Part shown: positions 55,516 to 63,647 of the stretch, in pieces
How the letters are laid out: the number at the start of each line of letters is the position of its first letter
Numbering within the stretch: position 1 is the stretch's first letter
DNA from: Hyalangium versicolor
GTDB lineage: Bacteria > Myxococcota > Myxococcia > Myxococcales > Myxococcaceae
Assembly (NCBI RefSeq): GCF_020103695.1
Contig: NZ_JAHXBF010000020.1
Location: 211,571-275,570, forward strand
DNA length: 64,000 bases
Direction: 5' to 3'
The notes under the pieces: model-generated
The model's database searches: none
The model's input: the letters and a program-made list of their open reading frames with translations, nothing else
Told to the model about the DNA's origin: nothing
Position numbers and translations under genes: made by a program

Positions 55516-56922
55516 TCAGCCCTCCTGTTCTGAGGCGCCGCCAGTGGCAGTGCCCGGGGGATACTTCGCTTCTTTCGCTTCTTTCGCAGCACCTCCAGAG
55601 CCGTAGAACCATCGCTCGGTTGGACGGCCCCCGGTGCGCTGCATTGCCCTGTGGGCCAGCCCAGCCCCCGCGAGAGTTTCCAGACCTGCGGACAGTTCCG
55701 CGCTCGTCGCATGTCCCGTGAAGAGCTTCATCATCTCGGAACGAGTCAGCCCCTCGGGCCGCTCCCGGAGCGCGTCGAGGATGCGGTTCGCCTTTCGGTC
55801 CTGTAGTGCATCGCCGAAGATGTAGAGGGCGCTGTCGCTCGCGTACTGCCAGAGTGCCAAGGCTGCGGTGAGGTGTTCCTCATCGATAGCTTTCACCTTG
55901 TCGAGCAGCGCATAGAGCAGCGAGAGCCTCACGACCTGCGCCTCTGCGCGTGACGTGGCCTGCCCGAACATCCCGGGCCTGTCGCTCGAAAGCGTCTCGT
56001 AGACCTCGGCCCAAAGCTTCCGGGTCGCCTCCGACCGTTTCAGTTCGCCTACATCCTGAGCCCAGCGCAGAACGGACGCGAGGCGCGAAGAAAGCGAAGA
56101 AAGCGAACTATCTTCGAGGTTGCCGCCCTCTGGCAGAAGCTTGGACCGGCGCGCGAACACCCAGAGGAAGCGGTTCGCGAGGCCGTTAGACATGTCCGTC
56201 GCGGATAGCAGCGCTCGAAGCTCCGGGGCCGTGACGTGCGTTGCGACGGAGAGATGAGCGTCGGTCGCGCGTTGGGGACTGCCCTTGGTGAGAACCTGAA
56301 GGGTGCCCGAGTCCCACGCCTCGCGAAGGATTGCCGAGAGGCTGTTCCCCTCACGGTTCATGCGGCGGAGAACGATAGCGAACTCCGACTCAACGACCAT
56401 GAGTCGCTTATCGGCGACCCCCGGATCTTCCTCTCCCTCTTCTTCTCTGCCGTCGCGAACGGCGTGGATGAGGCCCTCGCCCGAGCTGAGGCCCTTCTGA
56501 ATGCGGGGCCCCCCTTCCGGACATGCCCTGGCCAGGACCCGCTCAATCCATGCCCAAGAAGTCCCCTTTCTGGCCTTGGAACTCTGGCCAACGATGGCCG
56601 CGAAGAGGTTGGTGTAGTGCCGCGTCGCCTCCACCTGGAAGTACGGGCCCCGTCCCAGCGCGTTGCCCCCTGCGACCAGGAACTGAATCAGGATGGCGGC
56701 GGGATCTGCCTCGGTATGAGGCTCGATGGTGCGCACAAGATCACCGGCCAAGCCATGGAGAGCGGGCGTCTGGAGGACTGGCGCCATGGGGACTCGCTCT
56801 ATCCCCGCTGGGGCTTGGTTCGCGGGCTCCTGCGCTTCCTCTGCCCCGAGGTCAGGGAGATCGGCAAGAGCAGGAGGCCGCTCCCCGAAGCGTCTGCGGG
56901 CGTTTGCATCCGTGCCACCCAC
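55516..56922 (-). CDS. DUF3987 (YfjI-like) replication ATPase
   Basis: 468 residues from a GTG. Residues 75-150 hold the P-loop-like VGQSSKARKGTSW (about 111-123), characteristic of DUF3987 proteins of phages and mobile elements. An ESEFAIVLRRMNREGNSLSAILREAWDSG stretch (about 205-235) follows, with ATPase-type motifs to 310. The C-terminus (390-455) reads as a winged helix. It probably works with the upstream primase as a helicase-like unit starting replication of the element. GGGAGG eight bases before GTG, and the one-base TAGTG overlap with the primase stop, decide this start. Confidence 0.82.
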   Translation of the reverse strand: MGGTDANARRRFGERPPALADLPDLGAEEAQEPANQAPAGIERVPMAPVLQTPALHGLAGDLVRTIEPHTEADPAAILIQFLVAGGNALGRGPYFQVEATRHYTNLFAAIVGQSSKARKGTSWAWIERVLARACPEGGPRIQKGLSSGEGLIHAVRDGREEEGEEDPGVADKRLMVVESEFAIVLRRMNREGNSLSAILREAWDSGTLQVLTKGSPQRATDAHLSVATHVTAPELRALLSATDMSNGLANRFLWVFARRSKLLPEGGNLEDSSLSSLSSRLASVLRWAQDVGELKRSEATRKLWAEVYETLSSDRPGMFGQATSRAEAQVVRLSLLYALLDKVKAIDEEHLTAALALWQYASDSALYIFGDALQDRKANRILDALRERPEGLTRSEMMKLFTGHATSAELSAGLETLAGAGLAHRAMQRTGGRPTERWFYGSGGAAKEAKEAKYPPGTATGGASEQEG

Positions 56923-58007
56923 TATGCGGCCCTCCCTGCTCCCCGGCGCTTGAGCCTGCATCGCTCGGCCAAGGTGGCGACAATGGTTCGCGCGTACCGC
57001 TCCCCCGCTGCATCCGAGTGCGTCTCGATGGCCACGATGGTGCCGGTAGGAACTCGGGCCGCTAGGGCGGTGGTCCAACTTCCCGACAGGACACTGAGCA
57101 CGGCGGGCGCCGCTTCGGCCGCCTCGCTGTAGTCCGTGGCGCGCGTGAGGAAGTCGGGCAGGCCCTCCATGACCCACAGGCCGCTTGCAGCGACCAACTC
57201 CGAGGCGTGCGAGCCGTCTGCCAGTGCCGATCCCTCAAGCATGCGTCTCCCGAGAGCATCGGCCATGACGAGGCCGCGCAGCTCCGCTCCTGCCGGGCTC
57301 GCAGCCTTGCTCCTGGGCGGAACATTCGGCCTGACGCTGCGGGCATGGAGGCTAGCCAGCGTCCCAGATGCGTCCCACATAGGCACGATCAGCCGGTGGC
57401 CGCTCCGGTTCCAGGGCTGACCCTGGAAGCGCGCCCAACGCGGCAGAGCGGTCCCCTCGGGCAGTGCCCGAGCGAGATCTCTGCCTTCTACGTCGCCCGG
57501 CTCGAGATCCCGTGAGGCGAGCCAGGCGCTCACCTCCGCGTCTTCCGTCACTGGCCGCGCGGCGTCCCAGACCTCCGCCACCTCGGTTGCGCTGGGGCGC
57601 AGGGGCCTCGGTTCCTGCTTAGGAGGTGGTGGTGCCCAAGTGCGCACCTGGACCGTAGCAACGGTGTCCTGCGGGTCCCAAATGCAGAGGCCGCGCTCTG
57701 CGCAAGCGTGGCGGAGAGCTCCCCATTCACCTCCGGCAGGTCGCCGCTTGCTGAGGACGCACCATGACGCGAGGTGGAGCGCGTCGCCGCTCTCGCCGCA
57801 TTCGAAGCACTCCCAGCCGGAGTCATCAGGCCGGACACCTACGGCTCCGCGCTTGTCACGTCGGTTTGGGTGCCGTGTAACCGCGGAGCATGCAGGGCAC
57901 GGCGACAGCCCATTGCGGCCTCGCTGCTCAAGCCCGAGGGCTTGTGCTGTGCGCCTCACACCCTGAGCTTTCACGTGCTCCATCCACTCTGGGAGGACGG
58001 GGCTCAC
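56922..58007 (-). CDS. zinc-finger/Toprim primase of the mobile element
   Basis: 361 residues. The N-terminal CHC2-like finger uses Cys37, Cys40, Cys67 and Cys70 (CPAC...WECFECGESGDALHLAS), as in DnaG and phage primases. A middle region (200-225) reads RLIVPMWDASGTLASLHARS, like the primase core. The Toprim part has Glu281 (WVMEGLPDFL) and IETHSDAAGERYA (328-340), in which the usual first Asp of D-x-D is His330. It likely makes RNA primers for replication of the element with the DUF3987 protein. GGAGG lies eight bases before the GTG, and the GTG overlaps the AlpA stop by four bases (GTGA). Confidence 0.82.
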   Translation of the reverse strand: MSPVLPEWMEHVKAQGVRRTAQALGLEQRGRNGLSPCPACSAVTRHPNRRDKRGAVGVRPDDSGWECFECGESGDALHLASWCVLSKRRPAGGEWGALRHACAERGLCIWDPQDTVATVQVRTWAPPPPKQEPRPLRPSATEVAEVWDAARPVTEDAEVSAWLASRDLEPGDVEGRDLARALPEGTALPRWARFQGQPWNRSGHRLIVPMWDASGTLASLHARSVRPNVPPRSKAASPAGAELRGLVMADALGRRMLEGSALADGSHASELVAASGLWVMEGLPDFLTRATDYSEAAEAAPAVLSVLSGSWTTALAARVPTGTIVAIETHSDAAGERYARTIVATLAERCRLKRRGAGRAA

Positions 58008-58210
58008 GACCGGCCCTCCTGCGCTCGTGTTCTGCCGATGAGCGCCGCGATGTCCTCGGCCCGCCATGCAGTGATCCGAGGCCCGAGTTTGATGGGCTGT
58101 GGAAACCGTCCCGCGCGCACTCCGGCCCACCATGTGGAGCGGCTGACGGGGATGAGCTTGAGAATCGCCGGGAGCCGTAGGAGCCCGGGGGGTGTTCTTT
58201 CGTCCGACAC
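58004..58210 (-). CDS. AlpA-like HTH regulator
   Basis: 68 residues from a GTG with GGAGG seven bases upstream, which decides the start over an ATG at 58243 without a ribosome site. LLRLPAILKLIPVSRSTWWAGVRAGRFPQPIKLGPRITAWRAEDI matches the AlpA family (P4/CP4-57 type), small HTH activators of excision and element genes. It is the first gene of the coupled replication-integration unit. The pairing of AlpA with a primase is typical of P4-like satellites. Confidence 0.82.
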   Translation of the reverse strand: MSDERTPPGLLRLPAILKLIPVSRSTWWAGVRAGRFPQPIKLGPRITAWRAEDIAALIGRTRAQEGRS

Positions 58211-58263
58211 AGATTGCCTCCGTCTTGTGAAAGGCGGGGGCATCGTGAATCGTCCGGCTACCC

Positions 58264-58315
58264 GATTACGTGGGGACGGCTGTCGGGTTGTTGAGGAGGT
58301 TGTCCCCTTGTAATC
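58264..58315. repeat. long interrupted inverted repeat upstream of alpA-like gene
   Basis: GATTACgtGGGGAC (58264-58277) faces GTCCCCttGTAATC (58302-58315): two perfect 6-bp blocks with a shared 2-base mismatch, separated by 24 bases. It covers the stop codon of the upstream gene and lies 54 bases before the AlpA start, so it may be a terminator or an operator. Confidence 0.5.
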
Positions 58316-58994
58316 ACCGGGCGCTCTGGCGGCGCCTCGTTGGTGCTCGACGTGGGGACGCGCTTGCTCGCGCTCTGCGCAGCGCCTTTTTCCATTTGTC
58401 GCGGAGCTTCTCCCAGGCCTCATCCCGGGCGTCCTTCTTGCGCGGCAGTTCCAGGCCGTTCGCTACCTCCAGGAGCGCCGCGATGTGCGGCGAGATGGAT
58501 CGCTCCCCCTGCTCGGCGAAGGTGACGAGGAAGTTGGCAATGGCCCTGGTCTCGGGTTCATCGGTCTCAGCGACTTCAACCCTCGGTCTGATTCGCTCGG
58601 CCTCTGCCATGAGGTCCTGCCCCTCATGTAACCAGAGTTTCAGCCGCTCGAAGAACGCGTGCACCTCTGACGGTCTCACAGGAAAAGCCTTCAGTTCTGC
58701 TATCGAGTCCACGATGGTCTCGCGCACAGTTTCCGGCGCACGCGCAGCCGTCTCTTCTCGTTTGAGTGCCCATGAGTGCTCGACGGCTTGTTTGAGAGCG
58801 CGGAGGTTGCGCGTGAGCGCTCTCAGGCTCTCCCAGAGCACTACTGTCTCTCGTTGACGTCGTGTGCGGCGGACATTCCTCCGCAGGCCCTTCAGCACCG
58901 TCGCGAAACGTTCATCCCCGAGGAGCCGCTTGCATTCGGCCAGCGCCATCTCTGCGCTCGACCATGGCGGAATCTCCCGTGGCTTCCTGCCCAT
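58314..58994 (-). CDS. basic helical hypothetical protein of the element
   Basis: 226 residues, predicted almost entirely helical and rich in Arg/Glu, with long heptad-like stretches (about 25-90 and 100-140) and a very basic tail (KWKKALRRARASASPRRAPTRRRQSAR) suited to nucleic-acid contact. No family is recognised. The ATG at 58994 has a G-rich stretch upstream; the longer frame upstream has no better start. It is the first gene of the leftward block and may be transcribed with the replication genes. Confidence 0.55.
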   Translation of the reverse strand: MGRKPREIPPWSSAEMALAECKRLLGDERFATVLKGLRRNVRRTRRQRETVVLWESLRALTRNLRALKQAVEHSWALKREETAARAPETVRETIVDSIAELKAFPVRPSEVHAFFERLKLWLHEGQDLMAEAERIRPRVEVAETDEPETRAIANFLVTFAEQGERSISPHIAALLEVANGLELPRKKDARDEAWEKLRDKWKKALRRARASASPRRAPTRRRQSAR

Positions 58995-59092
58995 GTGCGC
59001 CCCCAGGCGCTCCCCAGCGATGGGAAGAAGCGCGGGCTGCCACGGCTGGGGGACCATGGCCGGTTGGCCGACCGTGCCCGCGCGTTGTTCTT

Positions 59093-59326
59093 CTACCGCG
59101 AATGACTGCCGGAGGGGCGAATCCAGAATGGAGGCTTATCCAGCGGCCGGGGTAGCGGCAGCTTGATGACGATCGCGACGCTATCCGGGGAGCGGGCCTC
59201 GAACTCGCTGAGCCATCGTTCCGCCGCTGCGTCGTCGTCGCCCTCGTACAGCGTCACCACTGCCAGGGCGGGGGCGGTTCGGCCCATGCGCCGCTCAAGG
59301 GCTTCGATTCGGGAGCGCAGATTCAC
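59093..59326 (-). CDS. small hypothetical protein, coupled to upstream gene
   Basis: 77 residues. It begins MNLRSRIEALERRMG, a short coiled helix, then AVVTLYEGDDDAAAERWL and AIVIKLPLPRP, a strand-helix-strand pattern frequent in small phage proteins near packaging or replication genes. The GTG start shares GTGA with the stop of the upstream gene, which favours it over the GTG nine bases earlier. The function is unknown. Confidence 0.55.
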   Translation of the reverse strand: MNLRSRIEALERRMGRTAPALAVVTLYEGDDDAAAERWLSEFEARSPDSVAIVIKLPLPRPLDKPPFWIRPSGSHSR

Positions 59327-59601
59327 CGGGCGCACGACAAGGCCCCCGCTCGACTGTGCCCCTCATGCTTCACCGACGCCTCGAGCTTGGTGAGGCGCTC
59401 CTCCAACTCGGTGCCCTGGATGATCCCGGCGAGCACTGAGTAGCCGTAGATGAGCGCCCGTGCCTTCCCGGCTTCCATGGTCCCGTCCTCCAACGCACGG
59501 ATGCAGTCGGCAAGCCCGGTCTTCACGTTCCCGAGGTTCGCCAGCCGCCGCCGACGCTGCCGGGGGGAGGGGGGAGGATGCGCTTCCAGGTCTTCACGCA
59601 T
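59323..59601 (-). CDS. small hypothetical protein of the element
   Basis: 92 residues. After a Pro/Arg-rich start (HPPPSPRQRRRR) it is helical: LANLGNVKTGLADCIRALEDGTMEAGKARALIYGYSVLAGIIQGTELEERLTKLEAS. This pattern is common in phage proteins beside small-terminase genes, where it forms a helical bundle, but no terminase is visible here. ATG 59601 is preferred to GTG 59607 because an AGG lies seven bases before it. It is coupled to the next gene by GTGA. Confidence 0.55.
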   Translation of the reverse strand: MREDLEAHPPPSPRQRRRRLANLGNVKTGLADCIRALEDGTMEAGKARALIYGYSVLAGIIQGTELEERLTKLEASVKHEGHSRAGALSCAR

Positions 59602-59694
59602 GATCACGCCTACTTACCCGCGCTAGGCCCCGCACCGAAGGGCCGCTTTCGCCGCAGAAAGAGGGCTTGGAACCCTCGATTGATGCACTCCGTG

Positions 59695-60009
59695 TCACTC
59701 GGCTGCGTCCTCCTCGCTCGCCTCGGTGAACAAGTCGCTTAGCGCCACCTCATAGGCCACTGACGCAGCAATGAGGGTGTCCACGGTGAGGTTCGCCCGG
59801 CCTGCCTCCACGCGCGGCATGTACTTGGGGTGGATCCCGATCATCTCTGCCGCCTGCTCCTGAGTGAGTCCCCGCGCCGTGCGCAGTCCTCGCAGGCGCA
59901 GCCCGAGGCGCTTGCGCTCCTTCTTGATGATCGGCGCAAGGTTCGCCGGAGCATGAGTGCTGGCGGAGCGGCGCGGACGGGGCTTCCCGATTGGGGACAT
60001 GCGCCCCAT
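59695..60009 (-). CDS. XRE-family repressor, copy 1 of tandem pair
   Basis: 104 residues. A basic N-terminal tail precedes a Cro/CI-type HTH: ERKRLGLRLRGLRTARGLTQEQAAEMIGIHPKYMPRVEAGRANLTVDTL, with the TQEQAAEMIG helix and the recognition helix HPKYMPRVE. Copy 2 is 418 bases away with the same length and a near-identical HTH; they differ mainly in the N-terminal 25 residues and the acidic tail. The ATG aligns with that of copy 2, ten bases from the operator half-site. It probably represses its own promoter. Confidence 0.85.
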   Translation of the reverse strand: MGRMSPIGKPRPRRSASTHAPANLAPIIKKERKRLGLRLRGLRTARGLTQEQAAEMIGIHPKYMPRVEAGRANLTVDTLIAASVAYEVALSDLFTEASEEDAAE

Positions 60010-60018
60010 CTCGCCCGG

Positions 60019-60051
60019 GTAAACTTTGATGCACCACACACCATAGTTTAC
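60019..60051. promoter_or_regulatory. operator of XRE copy 1
   Basis: GTAAACT (60019-60025), 19 bases, then AGTTTAC (60045-60051), an inverted repeat. The same layout occurs 418 bases to the right. The left half-site starts 10 bases before the repressor ATG, consistent with autorepression. Confidence 0.55.
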
Positions 60052-60112
60052 TTGCGAGGGCTGTACTCATCTTCACAGCGGGATGGGCACTCGGCTAGCG
60101 CTAGCCGCCGAG

Positions 60113-60427
60113 TCACTTGGTCGCGTCCTCGGCGTATGCCTCGGGGAACAGGTCGCGGAGCGACACCCCGTAGGCCACGGATGCGGCGATCAGGTTATCG
60201 ACGGTGAGGTTGGCCCGGCCTGCCTCCACGCGCGGCATGTACTTGGGGTGGATCCCGATCATCTCTGCCGCCTGCTCCTGAGTGAGCCCCCGCGCCGTGC
60301 GCAGTGCCCGCAGGCGCAGCCCGAGGCGCCTCCGCTCCCTCTTGATGATGGGCGCGAGATCCTCCGGGACCTGGATAGCGGAAGGGCCATGTGGGCGTGA
60401 CTTGCCGGGTGGCGACACGCACGCCAT
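60113..60427 (-). CDS. XRE-family repressor, copy 2 of tandem pair
   Basis: 104 residues, paralogue of the gene at 59695. The HTH (RERRRLGLRLRALRTARGLTQEQAAEMIGIHPKYMPRVEAGRANLTVDNL) is almost the same, while the tail (LFPEAYAEDATK) and first 25 residues differ. It is divergent from the gene at 60507, and the shared operator lies between them, so this copy may control both directions. The tandem duplication is exact in length (418-base unit), suggesting a recent event followed by some divergence. Confidence 0.85.
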   Translation of the reverse strand: MACVSPPGKSRPHGPSAIQVPEDLAPIIKRERRRLGLRLRALRTARGLTQEQAAEMIGIHPKYMPRVEAGRANLTVDNLIAASVAYGVSLRDLFPEAYAEDATK

Positions 60428-60436
60428 CTCGCCCGG

Positions 60437-60469
60437 GTAAACTTTGATTTACCACAAACTATAGTTTAC
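60437..60469. promoter_or_regulatory. operator of XRE copy 2 and divergent gene
   Basis: GTAAACT (60437-60443), 19 bases, AGTTTAC (60463-60469). Inside it AAACTATAGTTT (60456-60467) is a perfect 12-bp palindrome containing TATAGT, a possible -10 box on either strand. Copy 1 has the same half-sites but lacks the full inner palindrome. Confidence 0.6.
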
Positions 60470-60506
60470 TTTCGGGAAGGCACTGAGCCACGAAAGGACG
60501 GCCGAG

Positions 60507-61046
60507 ATGGAAGAAGAGAACGGACCTAGCAGTCACCCACCGGGGACGGTGGTGAGCCTGGACCTCGAGCTAGGCACCCTGGCCACTGCGATTCAGGGGG
60601 CACGGATGCTCGCAGACCTCCAGGCGCGGCGCGATCTGCCGGATGAGGAGATGGAGCGGGATGCCCCTGCCTGCATCGTGTCCGTGCTGGCCCTGGCTAC
60701 GGAGCGCATCGGGCAACTGCGGCGCGTGGTGCGCAACGAGGAGAACCCGGCCAACTTGTGGGCCCCTCACAACGCGGTGGAGGACCCAGCGACAAGCGGC
60801 GAGTTCCCCGGGGATATCGTCCTGTTTACCTGGGGCTCCCACCGGTTGCCCCTGGTCATGTGGGGGACCCAGGGAATCGAGCACCAAGGGGACGCGAAGA
60901 AGCGCGCGAGCAAGGCGCCCAAGGGCAGGAACCGGAAGGCACGGGGAACCGCTCCCGAGCCCTCAGAGGGCCCTCAGGGTGAAAGCCCGGGGGAACCCGC
61001 GCCGTCTGCTCCCGCATCCTCCGATCCGGAGCATCAGAACGGCTGA
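60507..61046 (+). CDS. hypothetical element protein under XRE control
   Basis: 179 residues, cytoplasmic. Residues 20-80 are helical (LATAIQGARMLADLQARRDLPDEEMERDAPACIVSVLALATERIGQLRRVV), followed by a short strand region (EFPGDIVLFTWGSHRLPLVMWG) and a long basic-then-Pro/Glu/Ser-rich disordered tail (130-179). No family is recognised. It starts 38 bases after the operator at 60437 and is the only gene divergent from the repressor pair, so it may be an antirepressor or a lysogeny-type regulator. Confidence 0.6.
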   Translation: MEEENGPSSHPPGTVVSLDLELGTLATAIQGARMLADLQARRDLPDEEMERDAPACIVSVLALATERIGQLRRVVRNEENPANLWAPHNAVEDPATSGEFPGDIVLFTWGSHRLPLVMWGTQGIEHQGDAKKRASKAPKGRNRKARGTAPEPSEGPQGESPGEPAPSAPASSDPEHQNG

Positions 61047-61262
61047 CGCGGGGACCGCCGGCTCTGGCTGGTAAATCGGTCTCCAATCAGGCGCGGGGCG
61101 GGGGCGCTACTTGCAAGGTGGGCGCTCCTGTTCCGCCAGTGTGTTGAGCCTCTCTCTCAACCCTGTGAGTCCCGTCAATCGACTTGCGGTTCCGACAACG
61201 TGCGTCACGTGCTGCACGGGTGGGCAGTGGCACCACGCGACGCGCTGCGGGAGGATCGGGGG

Positions 61263-61847
61263 ATGCGTTCTCTGCCCCTCCTGCTGATCCTAGCTACCAC
61301 AACCGCGCTCTCATCGCCCGCCTCCGAGGAATGGGTGCAGCGGGGGCGACTGGGTGAACTGCGGGTCGGCGAAATCGCCACGGCTGCTAAGGGGAAGCCT
61401 GACGACGGGGAGAGCATGCAGATGAAGATTGAGGCGGCGTTTGGCCTCCATGCTCGTCGGCCTGACCTTGTGCAGTATCCAACCTCGCCGGACGGCTTGG
61501 AGGTGTTTCACCTCGTCATCGAGGGCGCCACCCCCAAGGAGGAGTGCACCATCGGGTTCGTGTACAAGAATGGCGTGTTCAGCACATTCAGGATCGAGTC
61601 GCTCCCCACAGGCTGGGTGGTTACGCTGGCTCCCGGCAAAGATGAGATCGAACCGATCATGCGGCAGCGCTATGCCGCCGTCTACAAGGACCGCAGGACA
61701 TCTCCTCGACCCGTCCTGATTCATGCAGGCGAGCAGATCCTGGTGTTCGATCTCGCGGCTCCGCTCCGTCCGTTCGCTCTGGACTACGAGCTATCTCGCC
61801 TTCGTCGCCTGGAGTCCACGAAGGCGCCGCAGGGCATCCGGCCCTGA
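61263..61847 (+). CDS. exported hypothetical protein (DUF2381-like)
   Basis: 194 residues. GGAGG lies nine bases before the ATG. The N-terminus MRSLPLLLILATTTALSSPAS is a signal peptide. The mature part alternates strands (VFHLVIEGATPKEECTIGFVYKNGVFSTFRIESLPTGWVVTL) and ends in a basic helix. It somewhat recalls the exported DUF2381-type beta-rich proteins found in large numbers in myxobacteria, but the match is weak. It may be cargo of the element. The 216-base gap before it has a GTTGAG/CTCAAC inverted repeat (61143-61161). Confidence 0.5.
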   Translation: MRSLPLLLILATTTALSSPASEEWVQRGRLGELRVGEIATAAKGKPDDGESMQMKIEAAFGLHARRPDLVQYPTSPDGLEVFHLVIEGATPKEECTIGFVYKNGVFSTFRIESLPTGWVVTLAPGKDEIEPIMRQRYAAVYKDRRTSPRPVLIHAGEQILVFDLAAPLRPFALDYELSRLRRLESTKAPQGIRP

Positions 61848-61920
61848 GTCTCGCCCCTTCGGGCCAGGGCGGTTCCGGTTCCCGTATAGGGCCGGGAAAC
61901 TGGGGACCACCGGCCGCGCC

Positions 61921-62057
61921 TCAGTGCTGCCCCCGGGAGAGGAAGGCTTCCAGGTCCGCAGGCCGGATGCGGATGGAGTTCCCCACCCACACCCGCTCCA
62001 GTTCCCCCGCTCGAGAAGCACGTAGACGGTGGCCCGGCGCCATTGGTTTTCTGCCAA
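61921..62057 (-). pseudogene. frameshifted excisionase-like (HTH_17) remnant
   Basis: In one minus-strand frame the text reads WRRATVYVLLERG. After a missing base in the run of five C (plus strand, 62004-62008) it continues in another frame as ELERVWVGNSIRIRPADLEAFLSRGQH and stops. Together they form the second half of an excisionase HTH_17 domain. The first helix is absent upstream. It is therefore a truncated and frameshifted copy, distinct from the intact gene at 55286. Confidence 0.6.
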
Positions 62058-62078
62058 GGGTCAGGGAGATTGATTCTG

Positions 62079-63587
62079 ATGTCGAAGATTCATACGAAGA
62101 ACGGGTTTGAGTATCACTGCGAGCGCTGGTGGCTGTACGGCACATGGTCCTTCACATGGTACTTCCGGCCTATAGGCCGCGAGTTGTGGACCCAGTGCTT
62201 GGTGACTGCTTCGAGCGGAACTCGCAAGGCAGATGTCGAGAAGTTGCTCGCTGACCCGCAGCAGGCGCTTGAATACTATGACAGGCAGCTTGCGAAGCGT
62301 GCCGACGTGGCAGAGGCCGAGAAGCACCTTGAGCGCTGCAAGCAGGCACACGAGCACTATGAGAGCGACGCCTTCGATCCGGGCGGCCGGCGCAACAACC
62401 CGGGAAGAGTTCGGCGCGATCTCGCCCGGGCCGCCGACAGCGGCAACGCGATCAGGCGCGCCGAGGAGGCGCTCGAAGATGCCAAGCGAGTTCGGGCGAT
62501 CCTTGAGGCAGGCAACCACCAAAAGAAGTCCGGCTCCGTAGGGCTCGACGTTGCTGCAATCATGGCCGACGCATCCCCCTCCCTAGGAGCAACCGCAACT
62601 GGCTTGCGGACCTTCGAGCACCTGAGCCTCGGAACGGTGCAGGCATCACCCGCTGAACCTGCTGCGGGGCCTTCAGAGGATCGCCGCTATTGGGCGCTCA
62701 TCTCCAACCCGCTCACGTACCGGACTCTCGACTCACTCCGGGACTTCGATGAGGAGGTATGGACCGTCACCCGAGGGGATATTGAGGTCGGGGATCGGGT
62801 GATCATCTGGCAATCGAAGGACAAGAGCGGCAGACGAGGCATCGTGGCGCTTGGTGAAGTGCTGACAGCGCCGACCCTCATGGAGGAGCCCCCGGAGTTC
62901 CGTCGCTACTGGGTGAAGCCCGAGCCCTGGGACAAGATGATGCGCCGGGTGTGGGTCCGGTATGCGCGCGCGCCGAAGTGCCCTCGCTGGATGCGAGAAG
63001 ATGGAACGGATCCCGTATTGGAGGGTCTCTCTGTAACCCGCGCGAGGGGTGGTGGTGTCTACCGCTTGACTCCGGAGCAATGGGAAGCGGTCCTCACAGA
63101 GGTGGGTGGGTGGCCAGAGGGCACGAAAGAGCCGCGCCCGCTCCCATCCGATGACTGGCAAGCAGCGGTAGAGAAGAGCCGAGCGCGCGCCAAGGGCCAG
63201 GGCTTCTCCTCCTCTCCTGAGGTGCGACGGGCGGTCGAAAACCTCGCGATGGATCGCGCCGAGACCCATTTCGTCGCGCAGGGCTACACCGTCAAGCGTC
63301 TCGGGAAGCCCTACGATCTGCTCTGCACCAACGAGGGCGTCACGCTCTACGTGGAAGTGAAGGGCACGCAAATGGACGGGACGGAAGTGCTGCTCACCCC
63401 AAACGAAGTGGCCTTCGCCCGAGAGCACCGAGAGACGATGGCTCTCTTCGTGCTTCACTCCGTGAGCATCGAGTCCGTGGACGGAACGGTGCAGGCCTCC
63501 GGCGGGACAGTGCGTATCCTTCAACCATGGGATCCAGATGCAGGGGAACTCCTGCCCGTAGGCTTTACATGCATACTGCCGCAGTAG
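62079..63587 (+). CDS. EVE-DUF3883 protein, putative modification-dependent nuclease
   Basis: 502 residues. Residues 1-150: a Trp/Tyr-rich strand region (WWLYGTWSFTWYFRPIG), then a long charged helical segment. Residues 204-340: an EVE (PUA-like) domain (YWALISNPLTYRTLD...GDRVIIWQSKDKSGRRGIVALGEV...YWV), which in other proteins reads modified cytosine. Residues 383-483: DUF3883 with the PD-(D/E)xK-like set Asp413 (PYDLLC), Glu426-x-Lys428 (YVEVKGTQ). The architecture suggests cutting DNA with modified bases, as in Type IV restriction. GGGAG lies ten bases before the ATG. It is cargo in the mobile element next to the excisionase scar; no methyltransferase is near, consistent with a stand-alone system. 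Confidence 0.75.
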   Translation: MSKIHTKNGFEYHCERWWLYGTWSFTWYFRPIGRELWTQCLVTASSGTRKADVEKLLADPQQALEYYDRQLAKRADVAEAEKHLERCKQAHEHYESDAFDPGGRRNNPGRVRRDLARAADSGNAIRRAEEALEDAKRVRAILEAGNHQKKSGSVGLDVAAIMADASPSLGATATGLRTFEHLSLGTVQASPAEPAAGPSEDRRYWALISNPLTYRTLDSLRDFDEEVWTVTRGDIEVGDRVIIWQSKDKSGRRGIVALGEVLTAPTLMEEPPEFRRYWVKPEPWDKMMRRVWVRYARAPKCPRWMREDGTDPVLEGLSVTRARGGGVYRLTPEQWEAVLTEVGGWPEGTKEPRPLPSDDWQAAVEKSRARAKGQGFSSSPEVRRAVENLAMDRAETHFVAQGYTVKRLGKPYDLLCTNEGVTLYVEVKGTQMDGTEVLLTPNEVAFAREHRETMALFVLHSVSIESVDGTVQASGGTVRILQPWDPDAGELLPVGFTCILPQ

Positions 63588-63647
63588 GCCTGCACGGCTT
63601 GCTTACTTCGCTGCGCGCGGTCGTAGAGGCAGACGGGAGGTCTCTGA

